From: Candidatus Methylophosphatis haderslevensis
GTDB lineage: Bacteria; Pseudomonadota; Gammaproteobacteria; Burkholderiales; Rhodocyclaceae
Direction: 5' to 3'
Length of the DNA stretch: 64,000 bases
Assembly: GCA_016711925.1 (NCBI GenBank)
Contig: JADJSA010000007.1
Span: 124,001 to 188,000, forward strand
Below are positions 48,710 to 57,050 of this stretch, one piece after another. Position numbers and translations under genes: made by a program. The notes below the pieces were generated by a model, which saw nothing but the letters and a program-made list of their open reading frames with translations, ran no database searches and was not told the DNA's origin. Position 1 is the first letter of the stretch. Each line of letters starts with the position of its first letter.

Positions 48710-50401
48710 TCACGCCGGCTCGATGTGTTCGAGCACCAGTTGCACCGAGGCCATGCCGTTGAACTCGTTGACTGCCAGCCGATAGGCGGCGCGGATGCGC
48801 TGCGGTGCGCTCTCGGCGTGGTTGAAGCAGATGGCTTCGAAGCGGCTGGCGTCGCGGCGCAGCGTGAGCTTGAGGTGCGCGTCCTTGAGCAGGCGCTGCT
48901 TTTCGACCACGAAGATGTCGGAGAACACCGGTGCTGGCCAGCCCTGGCCCCAGATTTCGTGCTCCAGCGCGCGCGCGCATTCGAGGGTGGCATAGGCCGA
49001 TTCGAGGGTGCCGTCGGTCTCCAGCGTGCGGGTGAGCGCGGCGGGCTCGACGCTGTCGCGCACCGCGGCCTCGAAGGCGGCGCTGAAGGTGTCGAGATCC
49101 GCCTCGCGAATCGTCAGGCCGGCGGCCATCGCGTGGCCGCCGAATTTCTGGATCAGGCCGGGCGCGCGCTTGGTCACCAGATCGAGCGCGTCGCGCAGAT
49201 GCAATCCGGATATCGAGCGGCCGGAGCCCTTGAGTTCACCTGCGTTGCCGCGGGCGAAGGCGATCGCCGGGCGGTGCACCTTCTCGCGGATGCGCGAGGC
49301 GAGGATGCCGATCACGCCCTGGTGCCAGTCGGCGTCGAACAGCGTGACGCTGGCGCGCGCCTCGGCGTCGAAATCGTCGAGCGCGATCAGCGCGGTTTCC
49401 TTCATGTCCGATTCGATGGCGCGGCGCTCGCGGTTGAGCGTGTCGAGTTCCCTGGCGATGTTGAGCGCGCGCGCCATGTCGTCGGTGATCAGGCATTCGA
49501 TGCCGAGGGACATGTCGGACAATCGGCCGGCCGCGTTGAGCCGCGGCCCGGCGGCGAAGCCGAGGTCGAAGCAACTGGCGCGCGCCGGCTCCCGACCGGC
49601 GGCGGCGAACAGCGCGGCCACGCCCGGCGTGAGCTTGCCGCTGCGCATGCGCGCCAGGCCCTGCGCAACCAGGATGCGGTTGTTGTGATCGAGCCGCACC
49701 ACGTCGGCCACCGTGCCGAGGGCGACGAGGTCGAGCAGGCTGGCGAGATTGGGTTCGGCACGCGCGGCGAAGGCGCCGCGTTCGCGCAGTTCCGCGCGCA
49801 GGGCGAGCATCACGTAGAACATCACGCCGACGCCGGCGATCGCCTTGCTGGCGAATTCGCAACCGGGCTGGTTCGGATTCACGATCACGTCGGCCGCCGG
49901 CAGCGTGTCGCCGGGCAGGTGATGATCGGTGATCAGGGTGGCGATGCCCGCCGCCTGCGCGGCGGCCACGCCGTCGATGCTGGCGATGCCGTTATCGACG
50001 GTGATGATGACATCCGGTTCGCGGCGGGCGGCCAGCGCGACGATCTCGGGCGTCAGGCCGTAGCCGTATTCGAAGCGGTTGGGCACCAGGTAGTCGACCT
50101 GCGCGCCCATCGCGCGCAGCGCGCGCACGCCGAGCGCGCAGGCGGTGGCGCCGTCGCAATCGTAGTCGGCGACGATCAGCAGGCGCGCGCTGGCCTCGAT
50201 CGCGTCGGCCAGCAACTGCGCGGCTTCGGCCGCGCCTTTCATGCGTTGCGGCGGCAGCAGCGCCGCCAGGCCGCAATCGAGATCGGCCTTGCGCCTGATG
50301 CCGCGCGCCGCGTACAGACGTGCCAGCAGCGGATGCACGCCTTCCTGTTCGAGCATCTGCACGTTGCGCAGCGGCGCGCTGCGGGTGACGATGCTCGTCA
50401 T
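48710..50401 (-). CDS. recJ: Single-stranded-DNA-specific exonuclease RecJ
   Basis: 563 aa, usual length. DHH-phosphoesterase motifs are in order: ARLLIVADYDCDGATACALG (motif I), PDVIITVDNGIAS (II), ATLITDHHLPGDTLPAADVI (DHH, III), and GVGVMFYVMLALR. The DHHA1 part carries GSGRSISGLHLRDALDLVTK and KFGGHAMAAGLTI. It degrades 5' ssDNA in recombination and mismatch repair. Its start overlaps the stop of the RpfE-like gene by 4 bp. Confidence 0.95.
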   Translation of the reverse strand: MTSIVTRSAPLRNVQMLEQEGVHPLLARLYAARGIRRKADLDCGLAALLPPQRMKGAAEAAQLLADAIEASARLLIVADYDCDGATACALGVRALRAMGAQVDYLVPNRFEYGYGLTPEIVALAARREPDVIITVDNGIASIDGVAAAQAAGIATLITDHHLPGDTLPAADVIVNPNQPGCEFASKAIAGVGVMFYVMLALRAELRERGAFAARAEPNLASLLDLVALGTVADVVRLDHNNRILVAQGLARMRSGKLTPGVAALFAAAGREPARASCFDLGFAAGPRLNAAGRLSDMSLGIECLITDDMARALNIARELDTLNRERRAIESDMKETALIALDDFDAEARASVTLFDADWHQGVIGILASRIREKVHRPAIAFARGNAGELKGSGRSISGLHLRDALDLVTKRAPGLIQKFGGHAMAAGLTIREADLDTFSAAFEAAVRDSVEPAALTRTLETDGTLESAYATLECARALEHEIWGQGWPAPVFSDIFVVEKQRLLKDAHLKLTLRRDASRFEAICFNHAESAPQRIRAAYRLAVNEFNGMASVQLVLEHIEPA

Positions 50402-51492
50402 GGCGGCGTAACCTGGCGCAGGAAGGTTTCGAGCGCGAGCGGGCGTTGCCAGAATTTCCACCAGCCGGCATTGCCGCAGCGGATGTCGACGCACGCCGCA
50501 TCGCCGGTCAGGATGATGCGCGCATGGCTGGTCCGGCGCCGCCGCAGCGCGTCGAGCAGGGGGCGGAACCAGGCGGTTTCGAGTTCCCGCAGCGCCGCTT
50601 GCCAAGCGCCGACTTCGAGGGCCACAGCAGGGTAGTACAGGCTGTCGAGCACGGCGAGCGCGCTGCCATCGGCCGCCGGCGTGAAGCCGGCGGGCAGGTG
50701 CCCGGCTGTGCCGCCGGAGGCGCGCGCCAGTCCGCGCGCCAGCGGCGTGTCGGCGAACACGGTTTGGTGGCGCAACGGCAAGCGCTCGCCAAGGCTGCCG
50801 GCGCCCCACGGCCACACCGAGTTGATCGCCAGCCTGCCTTGCGCTTCGCGCGCCTGATTGACGGGGTGGGCATGCAGCAGCATCTGCATTTCGTTGATGA
50901 TGCGGCGCCATTGCGCGCCGTCCGGCCCGCCCGGCAGGAATGGCTCGATGCTGCGGCCGAGCACCTGTGCGACGGAGTGGGTGACGAGCTGCGGTGCGGA
51001 GTTCAGGCGCAGGTTCCATTCGCCCGGCGTGGCGATCGTGAATTCGCCGACATCGGCGAAGGCGCCGTTGAGCGCGTCGACAAGCTCGCGCGCTTCGCCG
51101 AGTGCGAGGTCGAGTTCATGCCGGTCGGTCAGCACCAGCGATTCGCGCGCGAAGCGCAGGTGTACCGGATCGGCGCACATCCAGCAGGCATCGCCCCCTT
51201 CGCCCCCGCCGCCGCTGCCGGCCACGCGCAGCGCGGCGTAGGGCGCGCTGTCGGGCGGCAAGTCCCACAGACCGGCAAGCGTCTCGTCGAGCGTGGCCGG
51301 CGGCAGGGTTGTCGCCACGCCGCGGCCGAGCAGGGTTTCGAGTGCGGGCAGCGCAAGGTCGCGGCAGGCGTCGGCCAGCGAATCGGCCGGCCACAGCAAC
51401 CCGGAAATGACAAGCGTAAGTTCGCGCAAGGCGCTGTCGGAAATACCGGACGTCGGAGATGTCGGAAGAAGCGGGCTGGCGCGAGTCGACAC
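50398..51492 (-). CDS. RpfE-like protein (phosphoglycerate-mutase-like fold annotation), function unclear
   Basis: About 364 aa from GTG 51492; the frame is open far upstream only because it is antisense to lolC. WMCADPVHLRFARESLVLTD and RLNSAPQLVTHSVAQVLGRS are blocks I associate with the RpfE family, which in xanthomonads and many betaproteobacteria lies directly upstream of recJ, as here. The C-terminal RIILTGDAACVDIRCGNAGW is also typical. Relatives are sometimes annotated as cofactor-independent phosphoglycerate mutase homologues, but the function is not established. The start is uncertain. Confidence 0.75.
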   Translation of the reverse strand: MSTRASPLLPTSPTSGISDSALRELTLVISGLLWPADSLADACRDLALPALETLLGRGVATTLPPATLDETLAGLWDLPPDSAPYAALRVAGSGGGGEGGDACWMCADPVHLRFARESLVLTDRHELDLALGEARELVDALNGAFADVGEFTIATPGEWNLRLNSAPQLVTHSVAQVLGRSIEPFLPGGPDGAQWRRIINEMQMLLHAHPVNQAREAQGRLAINSVWPWGAGSLGERLPLRHQTVFADTPLARGLARASGGTAGHLPAGFTPAADGSALAVLDSLYYPAVALEVGAWQAALRELETAWFRPLLDALRRRRTSHARIILTGDAACVDIRCGNAGWWKFWQRPLALETFLRQVTPP

Positions 51493-51582
51493 GATTTGTT
51501 CGACAACCGGTCCGCCGCGCGGTCGACCTGCCGGTGCATCGGCAAGCGCGCGACTGCGGGGCAGTGTAGCATACGGCCCGAC

Positions 51583-52836
51583 ATGAATTACGAGCTGCTG
51601 ATCGGCCTGCGCTACACGCGCTCCAAGCGGCGTGCCGGCAGCGGCAACCGCTTCATCTCCTTCATCTCGATGGTGTCGATGTTCGGCATCGCGCTCGGCG
51701 TGGCGGCGCTGATTGTCGTGCTTTCGGTGATGAACGGCTTCCAGGAAGAACTGCGCACGCGCATTCTCGGCGTGGCCTCGCACGTCCAGTTGAGCGGCAT
51801 CGACGACAGGCTCGCCAACTGGCAACAGGTGGCCGACGGCGTGATGAAGCATCCGCAGGTTCGCGCCGCCGCGCCGTTCGTCAATGAGCAGGGCATGCTG
51901 GCCTTCGACGCGCAAGTGCGCGGCGCGGTGATCCGCGGCATCCTGCCCGAGTCCGAGGACAAGGTCGCCGATTTTGCCAAACACATGAAGAGCGGCCGGC
52001 TCGATGCGCTCAGGCCCGGCGAGTTCGGTATCGTGCTCGGCGCTGAACTGGCGCGCGCGCTGCGCGTATTCACCGGCGACAAGCTGACGCTGATCGCGCC
52101 GCAGGGTCTGGTGACGCCGGCGGCGATCGTGCCGCGGCTCAAGCAGTTCACCGTGGTCGGCATTTTCGAGGCAGGCATGTTCGAGTTCGACTCCGGCCTC
52201 GCGCTGATCCACCTCGCCGACGCGCAGGTGCTTTACCGGCTGGGCGAGGACGTGACCGGCGTGCGCCTGAAGGTCGACGATCTGTTCGCCGCGCCGCGCA
52301 TCTCGCGCGAGCTCGGCCCTTACGTGCCGACCGAGGTGTATGTGTCGGACTGGACCAAGAGCCATGCCAATTTCTTTCGTGCAGTGGCGATCGAGAAGAA
52401 CGTGATGTTCATCATCCTCTCGCTGATCGTCGCGGTGGCGGCCTTCAACATCGTGTCCACGCTGGTGATGGCGGTGCAGGACAAGCAGGCCGACATCGCG
52501 ATCCTGCGCACGCTGGGCGCCAGCCCGCGCAGCGTGATGCTGATCTTCATCATCCAGGGCCTGGTGATCGGCCTGGTCGGCCTCGCACTGGGCGTGATCG
52601 GCGGCTTCCTGCTCGCCAGCAATCTCGACGTGGTGATCCCGGCGATCGAGAAGGTTTCCGGCACCACGCTGTGGTCGAAGGAGGTCTATTACATCAGCGA
52701 ACTGCCGTCGAAGGTGTTGGCCTCCGACGTGGTCAGCATCGTCTCGATCGCCTTCGTGCTGACGCTGATCTCCACGCTCTACCCGAGCTGGCGCGCCTCG
52801 CGCATCAACCCGGCCGAGGCGCTGCGCTATGAGTGA
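51583..52836 (+). CDS. lolC: Lipoprotein-releasing ABC transporter permease LolC/LolE
   Basis: 417 aa. It starts MNYELLIGLRYTRSKRRAGS, then FISFISMVSMFGIALGVAAL, the conserved first membrane helix with the cytoplasmic coupling region. A large periplasmic domain (about residues 50-260) precedes three C-terminal helices ending in YPSWRASRINPAEALRYE. With LolD it extracts outer-membrane lipoproteins and hands them to LolA. It is one fused-type permease gene, not separate lolC and lolE. It overlaps lolD by 8 bp. Confidence 0.95.
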   Translation: MNYELLIGLRYTRSKRRAGSGNRFISFISMVSMFGIALGVAALIVVLSVMNGFQEELRTRILGVASHVQLSGIDDRLANWQQVADGVMKHPQVRAAAPFVNEQGMLAFDAQVRGAVIRGILPESEDKVADFAKHMKSGRLDALRPGEFGIVLGAELARALRVFTGDKLTLIAPQGLVTPAAIVPRLKQFTVVGIFEAGMFEFDSGLALIHLADAQVLYRLGEDVTGVRLKVDDLFAAPRISRELGPYVPTEVYVSDWTKSHANFFRAVAIEKNVMFIILSLIVAVAAFNIVSTLVMAVQDKQADIAILRTLGASPRSVMLIFIIQGLVIGLVGLALGVIGGFLLASNLDVVIPAIEKVSGTTLWSKEVYYISELPSKVLASDVVSIVSIAFVLTLISTLYPSWRASRINPAEALRYE

Positions 52837-53524
52837 GCCGGCCAGCGTATTGTCATGCCGCGGCCTGACCAAGGTGTTTCGCCAGGCGACGCACGACGTG
52901 CCGGTGCTGATGGGCGTCGACCTCGACGTGGCGCGCGCCGAGCGGGTGGCGATCGTCGGCGCCAGCGGTTCGGGCAAGAGCACGCTGCTGCATCTGCTGG
53001 GCGGGCTCGACGCGCCGACCGACGGCACGGTCAGCGTGATGGGGCACGCGCTGTCGACGCTGTCCGACCGCGAGCGCGGCGAGATGCGCAATGCCTCGCT
53101 CGGCTTCGTCTACCAGTTCCACCACCTGCTGCCGGAATTCACCGCGCTGGAAAACGTCGCCATGCCGCTCTATGTGCGCCGCATGGCCAGGAGCGAGGCG
53201 CATGCGCGGGCCGAAGCGATGCTGAAGGATGTCGGCCTCGGCCATCGCGTGACCCACACGCCGGGCGAACTGTCCGGCGGCGAACGCCAGCGCGCCGCCA
53301 TCGCCCGCGCGCTGGTCACCCAGCCGGCGTGCGTGATGGCCGACGAACCCACCGGCAACCTCGACCGCCAGACCGCGCAGGCCGTGTTCGATCTGATGCT
53401 CTCGCTCAACGAATCGCACGGCACCAGCTTCGTCATCGTCACCCACGACATGCAGCTCGCCTCACGCGCGCAGCGGGTGCTACGGCTCGATGACGGGGTG
53501 CTGACGGCGGCGGATCGCGGGTAG
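52829..53524 (+). CDS. lolD: Lipoprotein-releasing ABC transporter ATPase LolD
   Basis: 231 aa. Walker A IVGASGSGKSTLLHLLGGLD, Q-loop FVYQFHHLLPEFTALENVAM (the LolD-typical QFHHLLPEF), signature ELSGGERQRAAIARALV, Walker B CVMADEPTGNLD and H-loop VIVTHDMQLA. It supplies ATP hydrolysis for LolC. The 8-bp overlap implies translational coupling. Confidence 0.96.
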   Translation: MSEPASVLSCRGLTKVFRQATHDVPVLMGVDLDVARAERVAIVGASGSGKSTLLHLLGGLDAPTDGTVSVMGHALSTLSDRERGEMRNASLGFVYQFHHLLPEFTALENVAMPLYVRRMARSEAHARAEAMLKDVGLGHRVTHTPGELSGGERQRAAIARALVTQPACVMADEPTGNLDRQTAQAVFDLMLSLNESHGTSFVIVTHDMQLASRAQRVLRLDDGVLTAADRG

Positions 53525-53603
53525 CCCGCAGCATCGCTTGACGGCCATCGCACCGGCATAGGAAGATGCGATTTGTCAGCCCGCCCGCCGCCCGGAGACC
53601 GCA

Positions 53604-53900
53604 TTGCGCTATCGCCCGATTCTGTTTCTCGCCGTTCTGTCCCTGGCCGGCCAGGCGGATGCGCAGGTTTTTCGCTGGACCGACAAGGACGGCCGGGTGC
53701 ACTACGGCGACGATCCGGCGCCCACGGCGCGCAATACGCGCGAAGTCACCGCCACGATCAACACCCTCGACATGAGCGCGCTGCGCCGTTCGGCCGCCGA
53801 GGCGCCGGCGCAGAGTCCGGCGTCTGGCGCCAGCGCATCGGCGGCGGTCAAGCCGCCGCGCGCCGCGGTCAGCTATCCGAGCTGTTCGCGTCGCCGATAG
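53604..53900 (+). CDS. Small exported DUF4124-domain protein
   Basis: 98 aa from a TTG at 53604 with CGGAGA upstream. Residues 1-20 form a signal peptide (ILFLAVLSLAGQADAQ). The short conserved domain VFRWTDKDGRVHYGDDPAP is DUF4124, a periplasmic module of unknown function. The C-terminal half is Ala/Ser/Pro-rich. A palindromic repeat follows directly. Confidence 0.8.
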   Translation: MRYRPILFLAVLSLAGQADAQVFRWTDKDGRVHYGDDPAPTARNTREVTATINTLDMSALRRSAAEAPAQSPASGASASAAVKPPRAAVSYPSCSRRR

Positions 53901-53906
53901 GGCTGC

Positions 53907-54020
53907 CCTGCAACCCGCATGGATAGGCGATCTGCGGGCAGGCATGCTGGAGAGCGCCGTTCCAAGAGGCTTGGCGGATACCCTGCCTGAAGAAGGCCGC
54001 CCGATGCGGCTTTCAGCCCG
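53907..54020. repeat. Dispersed palindromic repeat, copy 10
   Basis: The left arm CAACCCGCATGGATAGGCGA (53911-53930) continues TCTGCGGGCAGGCATGC. The right arm is GATGCGGCTTTCAGCCCGG (54003-54021). It lies between the convergent ends of the DUF4124 gene and the next small gene. Confidence 0.8.
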
Positions 54021-54067
54021 GCCAGAAAATTTCAAGCAACGCCGCGCTCGCGCCGGATGGCGCAGGT

Positions 54068-54475
54068 TTACCTGGCCCGCATGCGGTTGTTCTTGGCATT
54101 GTGTTCGAGTTCGCACAGGCCCAGTGCTTCGAGCAGCGGCGGAATGTAGACGGCAAAGCGGCCGCGGAAACCCTTCTTCAGCCCGTACCAGCCGCCGACC
54201 GGATTGTCGGCCGAGCGCCCCCAGGCTTCCACCGACCCGGCCCTTGCCGGCTTTTGTTCATCGGCGCCGCCCAGTTCTACCCAGTCCCCGGCAGCCTCGA
54301 GCATCGCGTGCAGGTCGTCGACGCAGCGCGCGTCGTAGAGCAGGACGGTCTTGCCGACGGTACAGACGAGTACCGCCTTGCCGTCGATCTCATCGACATG
54401 CAGCGTGAACGCCGACGTGCCGGGCGGGGTCTTCAGTTGCCACGGGTTCGCCTTGGTGCGATCGAGCTTGGCCAT
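54068..54475 (-). CDS. Conserved hypothetical protein (about 135 aa)
   Basis: 135 aa behind GAGGAGAAACC. AKLDRTKANPWQLKTPPGTS is a conserved opening for small proteins I have seen in many bacteria under DUF names. The body (VCTVGKTVLLYDARCVDDLH, DWVELGGADEQKPARAGSVE, WGRSADNPVGGWYGLKKGFR) is soluble and has no known catalytic motif. Function unknown. It probably forms a single transcription unit. Confidence 0.78.
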   Translation of the reverse strand: MAKLDRTKANPWQLKTPPGTSAFTLHVDEIDGKAVLVCTVGKTVLLYDARCVDDLHAMLEAAGDWVELGGADEQKPARAGSVEAWGRSADNPVGGWYGLKKGFRGRFAVYIPPLLEALGLCELEHNAKNNRMRAR

Positions 54476-54613
54476 CGGTTTCTCCTCGGGTGAGGTCGTT
54501 GCCGATTGCGCGTGCGATCCGCGCAACGGCTGCATGCAGCCGTCGAGTTGCGGCGGCCGGCGACGCGACAGAATGACAATAGCGCACGCCTGGCCCGTCG
54601 CCAAGCCCGGTGT

Positions 54614-55150
54614 TCAGGCGCGTGCCCTGCGCTTGCGCCAGGCGCGCACCAGATGCCAGCGCCAGGCGGCGCGCACCACGACATAGCCGGCCAGCGACAG
54701 CAGCGAGGCGAGCAGCACCAGGCCGACGAACAACGGCATGCCCAGGCCGCCCATCCATTCGAGCAGTTGGCCGAGCCAGGCCGACAGGGCCTGCGCCCCC
54801 CACTGGGGCGGGGCGACGAATTCGCCACCGCTGTCGCCGAGCACCAGTTTGCCGAGGCCGAAGGCGACCAGGTAGATCGGCACGATGGTCAGCGGGTTGG
54901 TGTACAGGGTGGCGACCAGGGCGAGCGGCAGGTTCACCCGCAGCACCACGCAGGCCAGGGTGGCGCCGAGCATCTGCAGCGGCCCCGGTATCAGGCCGCA
55001 GAACAGCCCGACCGCCACGCCGCCGGCAGCAGAGTGGCGATTGAGGTGCCACAGCCGCGGGTGCGTGAGCGCGCTGCCGAACATCGCCAGCCAGCGATTG
55101 GCGCGTATCTTCTCGGGGTCGGGCAGAAAGCTGCGAAGTTGTTTGCGCAT
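54614..55150 (-). CDS. DUF2062 membrane protein
   Basis: 178 aa. The N-terminal MRKQLRSFLPDPEKIRANRW and AAGGVAVGLFCGLIPGPLQM, then LPLALVATLYTNPLTIVPIY, are the conserved DUF2062 pattern (three to four membrane helices). The last helix AGYVVVRAAWRWHLVRAWRK ends in a basic tail. The family is common in proteobacteria, often near lolCD or comEC, as here. Its function is not established. Confidence 0.85.
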   Translation of the reverse strand: MRKQLRSFLPDPEKIRANRWLAMFGSALTHPRLWHLNRHSAAGGVAVGLFCGLIPGPLQMLGATLACVVLRVNLPLALVATLYTNPLTIVPIYLVAFGLGKLVLGDSGGEFVAPPQWGAQALSAWLGQLLEWMGGLGMPLFVGLVLLASLLSLAGYVVVRAAWRWHLVRAWRKRRARA

Positions 55151-55254
55151 GATTGTTGCAATCCGATTCTACGCGAAGCGTTTCGCTTGCTTACCCGCGC
55201 CGGGACGGTTACAAGCTTTTGCTCGCATTCATTCATCTGTCACAGGCCGGCAAA

Positions 55255-57038
55255 ATGGACCAGCAACTCGACCGCCCGCAGGGCGTAATCCACCTCTACC
55301 GCGAGCTTTGGCGCTACGCGGCGGGCGCCCGCGGCATCCTGGTGGGAGCCTTCACGCTGCTGATTGGTTCGCAGCTTTTCAAACTGGCCGTGCCCTGGCT
55401 GGCGGGGCAAGCGATCAACGAAATCCAGAGCGGCGGGCTGGCCGGCTTGCCACACGCCGGGCTGCTGCTGGCGGGCGTGTTTTGCGCCACCGCGGCGAGC
55501 TGGGCGATGCACGGCCCCGGCCGGGTGCTCGAGCGCAATGCGGCGATGCGGGTGCGCGAGATGGTGTTCGCGGCGCTCACCCGGCGGGTGCTCGATGCGC
55601 CGCTGGCCTGGCACGAAGCGCGCCACACCGCCGAGACGGTAAGCCGCGTCAACCAGGCGACCGGCGCGCTGTACGGTTTCGCCGAAAGTCAGTACATCTA
55701 CCTGCAGAATTCGATCCGGCTGTTCGGGCCGGTGGTCGCGCTGTGGCTGATCGCGCCGGCGGTCGGCATGGTCGCGGTGTGCGGCTACATCGTGCTGGGT
55801 TCCTGATCAGCCGCTTCGACCGGCGCATCATGGAGTATTCGCTGCGCGAAAGCCAGACCGAGCGCCGGCTGTCGGCGGCGCTGGTCGACTCGCTGGGCAA
55901 TATCACCACGGTATTCGCCCTGCGCCGGCGCAACGGCGTGGCCGAACTGATGCTCGAACGCATGCGCGCGACCTTCGCGCCGCTCCGCCGCAGCATGGTG
56001 GTCAACGAGGCCAAGTGGTGCACGGTCGACCTGCTCTCGGCACTGCTGTGGTGCGCGCTGGTCGCGCTCTACGCCTGGCTGGCCTCCAGCGGTGCGTCCG
56101 GTGCGGGTCAGGAAGTGCTCAAGCTGGGCAACGTGTTCATGGTCTATGAATACGCGCAGGAAGCGGGCGACGTGATCACGGCGATCGCGGTTCATTACTC
56201 GGGCATCGTCGGTGCCCAGGCGTCATACGCGGCGGCGCAGCCGATCAACGCCGCCGGCAGCGAGAAGTGGGCCGACGCGCTGCAGCCGACCGGCTGGAGC
56301 GAGTTGCGCATCGACGGCCTGCGCTTTCACCATGCCGCGGCGCGCGGCGAGGCGCCGGCGCTCGAAGGCGTCGATCTGGCGCTGCGGCGCGGCCGCCGCT
56401 ATGCGCTGGTCGGGCCGAGCGGGGCCGGCAAGAGCACGCTGCTGCGGCTGCTCGCCGGACTCGACCGGCCGCAGGCCGGCCGCATCGGCTTCGATGACGC
56501 GCCGATCGACGATCCGGCGGCGGCGCTGCGGCTGGAGGCGACGCTGATTCCGCAGCAGGCCGAGATTTTCGAAGGCACGTTGCGCGAGAACCTGCTTCTC
56601 GGCGCCAGCGCCGACGCTGCGCAGCTCGACGACGCGGTGCGCGTGGCCGCCGCGGAGGACTTCGTCGCCGGACTGGCGCAGGGACTCGATACGGTGGTCA
56701 CCGAGCGCGGCGCCAACTGGTCGGGCGGGCAGCGCCAGCGGCTTGCCCTGGCGCGCGGCATGGTCGCGGCGCGCGGCAGTTCGATGCTGCTGCTCGACGA
56801 GCCGACCAGCAGCCTCGATCCGGAAACCGAGCGCAAGGTGCTCGAGCGCATGCTTGCCAGTCATGCCGGCGCCTGCGTGGTTTCGTCGGTGCATCGCCTG
56901 AACCTGCTCGACCGCTTCGACGAAGTGGTGCTGATGCAGCAGGGCCGCGTCGTCGATGTCGGCCCGCCGGGCGATCTGGCGCTGCGCTCGCAGGTGTTCC
57001 GCGACCTGCTGTCGGCGCAGGCGGCCACACCGGCCTGA
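55255..57038 (+). pseudogene. ABC transporter (fused permease and ATPase), single-base frameshift
   Basis: ATG 55255 begins MDQQLDRPQGVIHLYRELWR and the membrane domain (GAFTLLIGSQLFKLAVPWLA). The frame stops at TGA 55804-55806 after GYIVLGS. The homologous continuation FLISRFDRRIMEYSLRESQT is in the next frame; one base is missing in or near GGGTTCC around 55797-55803. The rest is intact: Walker A LVGPSGAGKSTLLRLLAGLD, signature NWSGGQRQRLALARG, Walker B MLLLDEPTSSLDPE, ending at 57038. Without the indel it would be about 594 aa. It may be a sequencing error. Confidence 0.85.
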
Positions 57039-57050
57039 CGGGCGCCGGGG

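Noticed and set aside
50398..53091. An 897-codon minus-strand open frame through lolC
   Set aside because: Residues beyond the RpfE-like part are antisense to lolC and lolD, whose motifs are unmistakable on the plus strand.
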